From contig JAICJH010000007.1 in NCBI GenBank assembly GCA_025928545.1, positions 62,001 to 126,000 on the forward strand: a stretch of DNA of 64,000 nt, in the 5' to 3' direction. This DNA comes from Bryobacteraceae bacterium (GTDB taxonomy: Bacteria > Acidobacteriota > Terriglobia > Bryobacterales > Bryobacteraceae). The position numbers and the translations under genes are program-made. Shown here in pieces: positions 26,164-33,668 of this stretch. The notes below the pieces were generated by a model. It ran no database searches. It was not told the origin of the DNA and saw nothing but the letters and a program-made list of their open reading frames with translations. Numbering within the stretch: position 1 is the stretch's first letter; each line of letters starts with the position of its first letter.

Positions 26164-27824
26164 CCAGCACTGCAACAAACAGTGCCCCACCTCAGGACCA
26201 GGCTCCTGAGAAGACGGCCGCGACGCCCGCACGGGACGCCGCAGCCGATAAGACGGACGAAGCGCCCAAACCGCATCGCCATCCAAAAGGAGAGCACCGC
26301 CAGCCTCGCGAGCGGAGCGAGAGCCCGAAAGCCGAAGCCGCAAAAGCTGAAGCCCCGAAGGCGGAAGCCGCTCCGGCAGCGGAGCCAGCAGCAGCCACGC
26401 CCGAATCGGTGACGCCTCCGGCGGCAGCCGCGCCGCCGCCAACTCCGGCAACGGAAGCGCCCGCGGTACAGGTTGGCCAGTCCCCCGGACATCATCCGCA
26501 TGCGCAGCGTGCCCTGCATCCAGGCGAACAGCGCCGCAAACAGCAACAGCAGGGAGGCAAACAGAACGGGCCGACGCTCGATCTCGTGGAGCTCAAAGAT
26601 AAGAGCATCCTTGACCTCAACACCATTGCAAAGGATATGGGGGTCCTCAACGCCGCCGGCCTGCGCAAACAGGAACTGATCTTCAAGATCCTGCAAACCC
26701 AGGCGGAAAAGAGCGGCCTCATCTTCTCGGAAGGCGTTCTCGAATGCCTGCCCGATGGATTCGGCTTCCTGCGCGCCCCCGAGTACAACTATCTTCCCGG
26801 TCCGGACGACGTTTACGTTTCGCCCTCGCAGATCCGCCGCTTCGATCTGCGCACCGGCGATACCGTCTCCGGCCAGATTCGCCCGCCCAAGGAAGGCGAG
26901 CGCTACTTCGCTCTCATCAAAGTAGACGCCATCAACTTCGAACCACCCGAGGAAGCACGGAACAAGATCTTCTTCGACAACCTGACGCCCCTTTATCCGG
27001 ATCGGCGTCTGAAGCTCGAAACCGTCCGCGACAACTTCTCCGGCCGCGTCATGGATCTGGTTACGCCGATCGGCAAAGGCCAGCGTGGTCTGATCGTGGC
27101 GCCGCCGCGTACCGGTAAGACGATGTTGCTGCAAAACATCGCCAATTCGGTCACCACGAATCACCCGGAAGTTTCGCTGATCGTGTTGCTGATCGACGAA
27201 CGCCCGGAAGAAGTCACCGACATGCAGCGTTCCGTGCGCGGCGAAGTGATCTCATCGACGTTCGACGAACCGGCAACGCGTCACGTACAGGTGGCCGAAA
27301 TGGTCATCGAAAAAGCCAAGCGTCTGGTCGAGCATAAGAAGGACGTCGTGATTCTGCTCGACTCCATTACGCGTCTGGCCCGCGCTTACAACACCATCGT
27401 GCCGCCTTCCGGCAAGGTGCTTTCAGGCGGCGTCGATTCGAACGCGCTGCAACGGCCCAAGCGATTCTTCGGCGCCGCCCGTAACATCGAAGAAGGCGGT
27501 TCGCTCACCATCATCGCCACGGCGCTGGTGGATACCGGCAGCCGCATGGACGACGTGATCTTCGAAGAGTTCAAGGGTACCGGCAACATGGAAATCCATC
27601 TCGACCGGAAACTCATCGATAAGCGCGTATTCCCCGCCATCGACATCAACAAGAGCGGTACCCGTAAGGAAGAACTGCTCATGCCGAAGGATGAGCTCAA
27701 CCGGGTTTATATCCTTCGCCGCGTGTTGAGCCCGCTTTCCCCGGTGGAAACGATGGAACTGCTGCTCGATAAGCTCGGTAAGACCAGGACGAACAGCGAG
27801 TTCCTGGCCGCGATGTCAGGCTAG
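26133..27824 (+). CDS. rho: Transcription termination factor Rho with N-terminal extension
   Basis: 563 aa, versus ~420 in E. coli. The start is TTG 26133, five bases after AGGG, inside the 3' end of engB. Earlier codons in this frame are out-of-frame engB sequence. Residues ~1-145 are an Ala/Pro/Glu/Lys/Gln-rich low-complexity arm. Then come the N-domain ('[21 protein letters not shown]'), the cold-shock RNA-binding domain ('[21 protein letters not shown]'), and the hexameric ATPase with Walker A PPRTGKT, '[13 protein letters not shown]' and the catalytic '[13 protein letters not shown]'. The bicyclomycin/R-loop segment '[20 protein letters not shown]' is intact. A strong terminator follows. 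Confidence 0.96.
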   Translation: MASDNENTPITSTATNSAPPQDQAPEKTAATPARDAAADKTDEAPKPHRHPKGEHRQPRERSESPKAEAAKAEAPKAEAAPAAEPAAATPESVTPPAAAAPPPTPATEAPAVQVGQSPGHHPHAQRALHPGEQRRKQQQQGGKQNGPTLDLVELKDKSILDLNTIAKDMGVLNAAGLRKQELIFKILQTQAEKSGLIFSEGVLECLPDGFGFLRAPEYNYLPGPDDVYVSPSQIRRFDLRTGDTVSGQIRPPKEGERYFALIKVDAINFEPPEEARNKIFFDNLTPLYPDRRLKLETVRDNFSGRVMDLVTPIGKGQRGLIVAPPRTGKTMLLQNIANSVTTNHPEVSLIVLLIDERPEEVTDMQRSVRGEVISSTFDEPATRHVQVAEMVIEKAKRLVEHKKDVVILLDSITRLARAYNTIVPPSGKVLSGGVDSNALQRPKRFFGAARNIEEGGSLTIIATALVDTGSRMDDVIFEEFKGTGNMEIHLDRKLIDKRVFPAIDINKSGTRKEELLMPKDELNRVYILRRVLSPLSPVETMELLLDKLGKTRTNSEFLAAMSG

Positions 27825-27853
27825 TCTCACAGCAACCACACCAACGATTACGC

Positions 27854-27888
27854 GCCCGGCCGGGCTTGACCCCTGGCCGGGCTTTTTT
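27854..27888 (+). terminator. Rho-independent terminator of rho
   Basis: GC stem GCCCGGCC...GGCCGGGC around a 13-base loop followed by six T residues, 30 bases after the rho stop. One of the clearest terminators in the window. Confidence 0.93.
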
Positions 27889-27889
27889 G

Positions 27890-28042
27890 TTACTTCGTCG
27901 ACTGGACTTGGCGGCGGCCAGTGCCCTGACATTGTGGGCACTGGCCGGTTCCGGCGCAGTTAAAGCACTGGCCGCCGTTGCCGGTTCCCTTGCACGTGGT
28001 GCATTGACCGGTCGCGTTACAGACGCCGCATTTCTCCGTCAT
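27890..28042 (-). CDS. 50-aa DnaJ-type zinc-finger microprotein
   Basis: Start ATG (28042-28040) overlaps the TGA of the DUF3011 gene (ATGA), indicating translational coupling. The 50 residues hold four C-x2-C-x-G/A-x-G motifs in a row: CGVCNATG, CTTCKGTG, CFNCAGTG and CPQCQGTG, then a short basic/polar tail. This is the CxxCxGxG repeat pattern of the DnaJ cysteine-rich domain, which binds two zinc ions, reduced to about 37 residues with shortened spacers. There is no J domain and no signal peptide, so it should be cytosolic. Proteins of this size are usually missed by gene finders. The zinc-binding call is strong from the motif; the role (thiol chemistry, chaperone partner or RNA contact) is unknown. 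Confidence 0.85.
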   Translation of the reverse strand: MTEKCGVCNATGQCTTCKGTGNGGQCFNCAGTGQCPQCQGTGRRQVQSTK

Positions 28043-29028
28043 CGGCGGTCGCCGTTATCGTCGTCCCACGGATGGTAATGGTTTCCGTCCCGGTCCGTTC
28101 CATCGTCGGCAACGCCGAGGGTCAGCGGGCGATCGAGCCGGAAAGTGACCAGCGATTCCGCCGGAATCCTGACCTCTCGTCCACTGGTGGCAATCTCCGT
28201 CCCGGCGCCTGCCGCAGCACCTACGCCAGCTCCGACAGCTGCACCCTTACCTCCACCTACCGCCGCTCCTAGAATCGCGCCCAGAATTGCACCGCCACCG
28301 ACATAACGGCCAGTGCGGCCATTGGCGCCGACGCTGTCTTTGGCTTCGACCCGGTTTGCGGCCGCGTTTACCGCGTAACGCTGACCATCCACGGTCACTG
28401 AGTCAAGATCGAGGATCAGATCGTTATCGCGGGCTACGCGAACAACCAGTTCCACATTTGATCCGCGCGGAATCGCCAGACGACCACCGTCGCCGAAGAC
28501 ATCCTGATCGACCGTGCCGGTGAAGACCCGGCCGTCAGCGCGCTCGGTGCTGATGCGCTCGTTGGTTCGCACGGGCACGACTGTGCCCGACTGGATCTGC
28601 GTCGCTTCCACCCTGGGCTCGGGGGGCAGCATGAACTCAGCGCGGCATCCCCGGTCTACCCAAACGCCACCGGCCTGCCTGCCCCAATTCTCACCTTCGA
28701 TACATCGAACGTCCCCCAATTGCCTCGACATCTGCAACTGTCCGCGCGATGTATCGGCGCGGCAGAACTGACGCTGGCCGTCTATCGACTGGCACGAAAA
28801 CGTCTGTTGGGGCCCTTGCCTGTCGCGATCGCCGAAGCGATCCTGATTTTGATCCTGATACCGATTCTGCTCCTGATACCGTTGCTCCTGAGCGGGGTAT
28901 TGCTCCGGGCTCCCATATTGAGCGAGTAATGACACCGGGAGTGCCAATATCATTGCCGCGAATCCGGCAAAGCTTACCGCATATACTCCCCGCCGTTTCG
29001 CTGCCGATTGTCTAAGTATTTGAGTCAT
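28039..29028 (-). CDS. Exported DUF3011 protein with glycine-zipper segment
   Basis: 329 aa. Signal sequence ~13-36 (AVSFAGFAAMILALPVSLLAQ), then a Gln/Asp/Arg-rich linker (~40-75). The DUF3011 domain follows, with its paired cysteines ('FSCQSIDGQRQFCRADTS', 'GDVRCIEGENWG', 'WVDRGCRAEF'). A beta-rich region (~145-240) reads like a secreted scaffold ('IPRGSNVELVVRVARDNDL'). A Gly/Ala zipper ('AILGAILGAAVGGGKGAAVG') lies near 255-280, often membrane-interacting, before an acidic His/Asp tail. Upstream is an inverted repeat at 29047-29069. The DnaJ-type microprotein is coupled to its stop. Confidence 0.78.
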   Translation of the reverse strand: MTQILRQSAAKRRGVYAVSFAGFAAMILALPVSLLAQYGSPEQYPAQEQRYQEQNRYQDQNQDRFGDRDRQGPQQTFSCQSIDGQRQFCRADTSRGQLQMSRQLGDVRCIEGENWGRQAGGVWVDRGCRAEFMLPPEPRVEATQIQSGTVVPVRTNERISTERADGRVFTGTVDQDVFGDGGRLAIPRGSNVELVVRVARDNDLILDLDSVTVDGQRYAVNAAANRVEAKDSVGANGRTGRYVGGGAILGAILGAAVGGGKGAAVGAGVGAAAGAGTEIATSGREVRIPAESLVTFRLDRPLTLGVADDGTDRDGNHYHPWDDDNGDRR

Positions 29029-29046
29029 GGCTGTTTAATCCCCTAT

Positions 29047-29069
29047 CCGACGTGTATATTGCACGTCGG
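29047..29069. repeat. Perfect inverted repeat upstream of the DUF3011 gene
   Basis: CCGACGTG, seven-base AT-rich spacer, CACGTCGG. It sits about 20-40 bases before the start codon of the minus-strand DUF3011 gene and 60 bases after the aminotransferase stop. There is no T-run on either side, so an operator or leader stem is more likely than a terminator. Confidence 0.6.
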
Positions 29070-29127
29070 TAGCCACGACTGGGAAAAACCGGGAAACCGC
29101 TTGCTTACGACGCGCGGCTCAGTATCG

Positions 29128-30303
29128 TTAGACGGACAGCACCTTGCTGAAGGCCGTTTTGAACTTCTCCATTTCATCGCGCGTGCCCACGGTGACGCGA
29201 ACATGGGTTGGCCAGACCGGCCATGGCCGTCCGATGTAGACATTCTCCTTCTGCATCGCGGCAATGACTTCCTGTGTGGGGCGGCCGGTATCCACCATGA
29301 AACAGTTCGTCACCGATGGCGTGTAGTGGAGCTTCTTCTTGTCGAGATAAGCAAACACGTCCGTACGCGTATCGCCGATGATCTTCCGCCTCTCCTCCAG
29401 CAGACCTTTGGCCTGAAGACTTGCGGCAGCGGCGGCCATGCCGGTGATCGGGAGCATGCCGTTGTTGCTGAAGCGGTCCAGTTTCGCGATGAGATCCGGC
29501 CGCGCCAGCACAGCGCCCGCGCGCAGGCCGGCCATGCCGTAGATCTTCGAGAAGGTCCGCAGGATGACAATGTCCTTATCCGCGGCGACCAGCGCCGAAT
29601 TGAATTGCGGATTGGGCGAGATATGCATGTACGCTTCATCCAGCATCAGGATGGAACCGGCGGGTTTGTTGGCCATCAGCCATTCGATATCGGCTTTCGG
29701 AGTCACCGTGCCTGTCGGATTATTCGGGTTGGTGATGTAGATAACGCCGGCATCTTTCACCGCCGCCATGGCTTTTACATCGTGGGCAAAACTCTTCGTC
29801 AAGGGAACCCGATAGACCTTTGCGCTCACAACCTCGGCCGCACTCGCGCCCGCCTCATAGCCGGGGTTTCCCATCACGAGCGATTTCGTGGGAGAGCAAA
29901 ATGCGAGGACCGTCTGGTGCAGCGGGGCGGATGAACCGGGGTAGATCCGGACGTGATCGGTCTTCAGACCTTCGCCATCGGCGAGCAGCTTCTGGACACG
30001 GTCACCTTCGCTGAACAGATAACGACCACCCTGGGCCGCGATCTTGTGCAGCGCGTCGAGCGCATCTTTACAAGGCCCGAGCGGGTTCTCGTTCGCATTG
30101 ATCATGACGGCGCCCGCCGGGGCTTCAATTTTCGACGCCTGCGCCATCGCCATTTCGGTCGAGAAAGGCAGCGCCGAGCCTGCCGCCAGCAGACTGGCGA
30201 TCCTTCCGAAGGAGCGGCGGGAAACACCGCGGGAGAGGAGGTCGTTTTCAGTGATAGTGGTCAGCATACGGGGCTGGAAATTAACACTATCACAAAAGGA
30301 CAT
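29128..30303 (-). CDS. Tat-exported PLP-dependent aminotransferase (HisC-like, class I/II)
   Basis: 391 aa. The fold-type I core is intact: 'INANENPLGPCKDALDAL' (substrate entry), 'ITNPNNPTGTV', 'ILMLDEAYM' and the Schiff-base Lys in RTFSKIYGMAGLR, with 'VRVTVGTRDEMEKF' at the end. It resembles histidinol-phosphate aminotransferases. Unusually, the N-terminus carries a Tat motif (SRRSFGRIASLLAAG), so it should act outside the cytoplasm. The ATG at 30303 lies two bases after the M56 stop and suggests re-initiation; an in-frame ATG at 30267 would place RR nearer the N-terminus and is the alternative. Third gene of the BlaI/M56 operon. Substrate unknown. Confidence 0.85.
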   Translation of the reverse strand: MSFCDSVNFQPRMLTTITENDLLSRGVSRRSFGRIASLLAAGSALPFSTEMAMAQASKIEAPAGAVMINANENPLGPCKDALDALHKIAAQGGRYLFSEGDRVQKLLADGEGLKTDHVRIYPGSSAPLHQTVLAFCSPTKSLVMGNPGYEAGASAAEVVSAKVYRVPLTKSFAHDVKAMAAVKDAGVIYITNPNNPTGTVTPKADIEWLMANKPAGSILMLDEAYMHISPNPQFNSALVAADKDIVILRTFSKIYGMAGLRAGAVLARPDLIAKLDRFSNNGMLPITGMAAAAASLQAKGLLEERRKIIGDTRTDVFAYLDKKKLHYTPSVTNCFMVDTGRPTQEVIAAMQKENVYIGRPWPVWPTHVRVTVGTRDEMEKFKTAFSKVLSV

Positions 30304-30305
30304 CC

Positions 30306-32132
30306 TTAATCCGTCAGCCCGAAATTCACGTCCACGGTGGTGAGCATTTCCACCGGCTCACCGTTCAGCATTGTTGGCTTGTAAAGCCATTGCTTCACGG
30401 CGTCGGTGGCGGCCTGAGTCAAGCCCGCGTCCGGACTGCTGATGACGCGGACGTTTGTCAACGCGCCATCCTTCGAAATCACGCCTTGTAGCTGGACGGT
30501 TCCTTCCACGCCCCGGCGCCGTAGTTCGGGAGGGTATACCGGTTTCACGGCTTTGATGAGTTTCGTCGCCTCAAGCATGCCGCCGACGCGAACAGGGCGG
30601 CCCGAAGCTGGCTGGAACAACGGTATCTTGTACTCTAACGTGGTTGTGGCCGGAGGCACGGTCGTCAACGGGCCGAGTGCGGTGGCGGGTCCGAGTGGAT
30701 TGCCGATGGGCGCCGTGGCTGTCGGGGTCGCTGTCGCAGGCACCGACCTCGACGCGCTGACGCTTACGGATTCCGAAACATTTCCGAGGGTCAAGGCGAG
30801 ATTTCCCAGGTTACGGGCTTCGCCGTCAGACAGGGTAATTGCGGTCCGCGTCAGTACCTTGAAACCGGGAGCCTTTACTGTGACGGTATAGGAACCAGTG
30901 CGAAGGTTGTCGGCGCGAAACCGGCCGAGATTATCCGTAAATGTAACCGTGGCCGCGTCGGCTCCTGCAACCGCGACGGGTATGTTTGGAATCACCGCTC
31001 CGGAGGGATCAAGTAAGACGCCGAAAAGGGATTGGCCCGAAGAAGGACCGGGAGGCAGCGGCGCGGGAGCCGCCTGGGCCATAAGTACCCGCTTCGGTTT
31101 TCGCGGAACCTGGACTTCGCTTGCGACGTTGACTGGGCGCGCATCGGCAAGCGGTGCGCTCAATTCGACGGCGGCGTGAGTTGCCACCACACGTTTCGGC
31201 GCCGGAGGATTCGCATAACCTACGGTCACGACTGTAGACAGGGTCGATAACAAGGCGCATGCCACGGCTACAGAAATCATCCGGGCGCGCGACATCCGCT
31301 GCAAAGGCGTGCCCGTCACAATCCGCCGGATACGCTGCGGCAGAAACGCACCGGGCATTGCCATGCCAATGGCGCTTACGCGCGACCCGGAGTCGCGGAC
31401 GGCGCGTGCCAGGGTCAGCAGCCACTCGGAGTACTGAACGGGATCGTGTCCATTCATCAGCACCGCATCGTCGCAGGCTTCTTCGGCCAGGGCCGAAAGC
31501 CGCCGTTCCAGCCACCAGGCCAGCGGATGAAACCAGAACACGGCGCGATTCAGGAGAGCCAGCCATTGCACCAGCGGATCTCGCCGGCGGGCATGTTCAT
31601 CCTCATGCCGCAGGACGGCGGCGAGTTCAGCGCCGCTCCATTGCATCCAATCCGCAGGCAGGATGACGGCGGGCATTAGCCAGCCGACGGTTATGGGAGT
31701 GCTGCATGCGTCGCTGGTCAAGCGGCCGCCGCGATTCCCTGCCCGGGTCACCAGGCGACGGGCACGAAGCGTACCTGTTAACAGCCGCGCCGTGAGTAAG
31801 CCGAAACCGAGGAGGTAGATTGCCAACAACGCATCGTCAAGCTTCCAGCTGCGAGCGGCTACGGGCACGGGCGAACTGGCTGGTTCGGGCATGGTCTGGA
31901 CCGCCATTGTTAACTGGGTTGTTTCGACCGCGGCCGGAGGAGTCAGTATGCGGAGTATCGCTTTCGGTCCGAAAAGCGTCCAGGCGGGCAAGACCAGCAT
32001 CAGCACGACCACGCTGGCCCAGATCGAGTGGCGCACTCGCGCCCCTTTCACCTGAAGGACAAGAATTGCGATAGCCGTAAAGGCGGCGATCAGTATCGAT
32101 CTCGCGACGCATTCCAGAATCAGATTTTCCAT
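30306..32132 (-). CDS. BlaR1-type M56 metallopeptidase fused to CarboxypepD-like and TonB C-terminal domains
   Basis: 608 aa from ATG 32132, which overlaps the blaI-like stop. Membrane helices lie at ~10-50 and ~100-125, then the M56 zinc motif HEDEH (about residues 176-180) and a later helix pair. No penicillin-binding domain is present. The periplasmic part has a CarboxypepD regulatory-like beta domain ('VAGADAATVTFTDNLGRFRADNLRTGSYTVTVKAPGF') and ends in a TonB C-terminal domain ('PVYPPELRRRGVEGTVQLQGVI', 'VKQWLYKPTMLNGEPVEM'). It probably senses an envelope signal and cleaves the BlaI-type repressor. The fusion layout is common in Acidobacteriota but its signal is unknown. Confidence 0.87.
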   Translation of the reverse strand: MENLILECVARSILIAAFTAIAILVLQVKGARVRHSIWASVVVLMLVLPAWTLFGPKAILRILTPPAAVETTQLTMAVQTMPEPASSPVPVAARSWKLDDALLAIYLLGFGLLTARLLTGTLRARRLVTRAGNRGGRLTSDACSTPITVGWLMPAVILPADWMQWSGAELAAVLRHEDEHARRRDPLVQWLALLNRAVFWFHPLAWWLERRLSALAEEACDDAVLMNGHDPVQYSEWLLTLARAVRDSGSRVSAIGMAMPGAFLPQRIRRIVTGTPLQRMSRARMISVAVACALLSTLSTVVTVGYANPPAPKRVVATHAAVELSAPLADARPVNVASEVQVPRKPKRVLMAQAAPAPLPPGPSSGQSLFGVLLDPSGAVIPNIPVAVAGADAATVTFTDNLGRFRADNLRTGSYTVTVKAPGFKVLTRTAITLSDGEARNLGNLALTLGNVSESVSVSASRSVPATATPTATAPIGNPLGPATALGPLTTVPPATTTLEYKIPLFQPASGRPVRVGGMLEATKLIKAVKPVYPPELRRRGVEGTVQLQGVISKDGALTNVRVISSPDAGLTQAATDAVKQWLYKPTMLNGEPVEMLTTVDVNFGLTD

Positions 32133-32554
32133 CACTTACCTTCCTTTTTCAGCTTTCTGCTGCGGACGAATTCTTCCAGCCGATCCATTTCGCCTTTGCT
32201 GAGCACCCGCGCATCCACCATGCCGCTGACGAGTTCCTCAACGGAGCCCCGGCAGAACCTGTCGATAATCTGGCGCACGGCATGCGCGGCCAGGCTGCGG
32301 GAATCGCTGGCAGTTCCGACTGCGCGATACACGTAGGCGCGGCCTTCTTCCTCGTGGCGCAGATAGCCCTTCTGTTCCAGACGACGGAGCAGCGTGCGAA
32401 CGGACGTTTCCTTGATATCCCGATTGCGGGCAACCGCCTCATAGACGGTCTCAACCGTGCAGGGCGCGGCATCCCAGACCGCCTGCATCACTTCGTTTTC
32501 GAGTTCGGTGAGCGGCGATTTCACTTTGACGCCGGGCTCAGCACGTTTTGTCAT
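32132..32554 (-). CDS. BlaI/MecI/CopY-family transcriptional repressor
   Basis: 140 aa from the ATG at 32554; the frame extends further upstream but without BlaI-like sequence. A winged helix-turn-helix reads 'LTELENEVMQAVWDAAPCTVETVYEAVARNRDIKETSVRTLLRRLEQKGYL', given here as the domain at ~15-70, with 'EGRAYVYRAV' as the wing. The C-terminal helices dimerise and contain the site usually cut by the partner M56 protease. The predicted promoter places the transcript start at the ATG itself, and a perfect 17-base palindrome overlaps its -10. The stop overlaps the M56 start. Confidence 0.93.
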   Translation of the reverse strand: MTKRAEPGVKVKSPLTELENEVMQAVWDAAPCTVETVYEAVARNRDIKETSVRTLLRRLEQKGYLRHEEEGRAYVYRAVGTASDSRSLAAHAVRQIIDRFCRGSVEELVSGMVDARVLSKGEMDRLEEFVRSRKLKKEGK

Positions 32555-32590
32555 GGTACAACTTGTACCACCCAACGAGAATGAAGTCAA
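32554..32590 (-). promoter_or_regulatory. blaI promoter with overlapping BlaI-type operator
   Basis: On the minus strand TTGACT (32590-32585), a 17-base spacer and TACAAG (32567-32562). The perfect palindrome TGGTACAACTTGTACCA (32554-32570) carries the TACA/TGTA core expected of BlaI/MecI operators, covers the -10 and abuts the start codon. The expected transcript start is at or one base before the ATG, so the mRNA would be leaderless and the repressor autoregulated. Confidence 0.8.
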
Positions 32591-32762
32591 GCCCTCCGTT
32601 TCGTCCCTGCGAATGCTCTTGAATGAACGCAGCTCTCCCGAAGACTCGGGAAATAAACTCAACGTGGAGCCCGGCAGACCAGGATTGAGGGCATTTGCCG
32701 GCGGGACCGGTGTTGTGCGATGCCATCGCGCGCCGAATTTACGGGCTGCGCGACAGCCACCG

Positions 32763-33425
32763 CTAGGCCGCTTGCTTCCCGGCAGGGTCGACCGGAACCG
32801 TTTTACAAAACGAACCTGGAGGCGGGTAGGGGGCACTGAGCATTGCATCTATTTCGGCTTCCACGGTAAGTTTCTCGCGGCGTTGTTGGGCTGCCATCTG
32901 CTTGTCCAGCGCGGAGCGAATGCTGGAAGTGTTGCAGATTCCCATTTTCGACGTGTCGGCATCGGCTTCGAAGAATTCATGCCGGTAGCGGCGTTCGGTC
33001 TGGAGTTGACGGAGTTCGGCGGTGCACTTATGGAGGAGGCGGTGGGCCTGGGAGCGGGCGCGATCTACGGCAAGCTGGGTTTTGGCGGCGGCTTCGTCGA
33101 GCATGGGGTCGGGGGAATCGGCGGCGGAGGCGAAACCTTCTTCAATCAGGCCGCAACGGCGGAGACGCCACATGGCGCGGAGCATTTCGGCGACAAGGTT
33201 GAGTTCAAGCGGACCTTCGGGAACGAGTGAGACACGAAGGGATTCGGCAAGTTCGGTCCAGGCTGGCTGTTCGCCGTCGCGGATGAAATCGTGGGCGGCG
33301 AAGAGGCCGTGGGTGACGGCGTTGCGCGAGGAAACGGCTTTGCCCTGTTCGGTGTTGGGTCCGCCATTGGGATTGACTGTGCGGGTGGGGAGTTCGGCGA
33401 TGTGCAGGTTCTCTGGTAATGACAT
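32763..33425 (-). CDS. Hypothetical protein of a multi-copy 'SRNAVTHGLFA' family
   Basis: 220 aa, no signal peptide. The N-terminal motif 'NGGPNTEQGKAVSSRNAVTHGLFAA' resembles families repeated many times in Acidobacteriota and Planctomycetes ('...GK..S..NA..HGL'). The rest is helical, Arg/Glu/Ala-rich and coiled-coil-like ('LLHKCTAELRQLQTERRYRHEFFEAD'). A strong ribosome binding site AAAGGAAG precedes the ATG. A second, broken copy of this gene's promoter and 5' end lies at 37389-37618. The function is unknown; the multi-copy nature and fragment elsewhere suggest a mobile or frequently recombined cassette. Confidence 0.7.
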   Translation of the reverse strand: MSLPENLHIAELPTRTVNPNGGPNTEQGKAVSSRNAVTHGLFAAHDFIRDGEQPAWTELAESLRVSLVPEGPLELNLVAEMLRAMWRLRRCGLIEEGFASAADSPDPMLDEAAAKTQLAVDRARSQAHRLLHKCTAELRQLQTERRYRHEFFEADADTSKMGICNTSSIRSALDKQMAAQQRREKLTVEAEIDAMLSAPYPPPGSFCKTVPVDPAGKQAA

Positions 33426-33571
33426 TTTGCTTCCTTTCTGTTGGGGTGATCAGAATAATGACCTTCCCTGGCTACAGAAGTAGCATGCGGGCGGTTCGGG
33501 TTTAGTGGGCTAAATTTGTAAGATATGGGAAACAAGGCAAATAGAGTTCGCACTTTCTTGAACTGAAAAAG
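33325..33571. repeat. Repeat B, copy 1 (5' end and promoter of the SRNAVTHG gene)
   Basis: The first ~100 bases of the gene and ~146 bases upstream recur at 37389-37618 with a few substitutions and short indels (about 90% by eye). It includes the ribosome binding site and the AT-rich promoter stretch. Confidence 0.85.
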
Positions 33572-33580
33572 AAAATGGCC

Positions 33581-33608
33581 GCCGATTCACGCCGATTCAC
33601 GCCGATAA
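33581..33608. repeat. Short tandem repeat GCCGATTCAC
   Basis: Two full ten-base units and a partial third. A related 'TTCACGCCGATTC' occurs at 44605-44617 beside the edge of repeat A, so this motif marks the borders of rearranged segments. Confidence 0.75.
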
Positions 33609-33621
33609 AACCACAAACCTA

Positions 33622-33644
33622 CTGCTTTGACGTCGATCACGGCC
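33622..33644. repeat. Dispersed 23-base repeat, copy 1 (second copy 36352-36374)
   Basis: CTGCTTTGACGTCGATCACG at 33622 onward versus CTGTTTTGACGTCGATTACG at 36352 onward, 20 of 23 positions alike and built round the palindrome GACGTC. Both copies lie at or just beyond the 3' ends of minus-strand accessory genes. A remnant of a shared mobile sequence is possible. Confidence 0.6.
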
Positions 33645-33668
33645 TTGGACCCGGCCTGAAAACCTGGA

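Noticed and set aside
27866..28078. 70-codon Ala/Leu-rich frame on the plus strand
   Set aside because: It overlaps the rho terminator and is antisense to the zinc-finger microprotein, whose regular cysteine pattern is far better evidence of coding.
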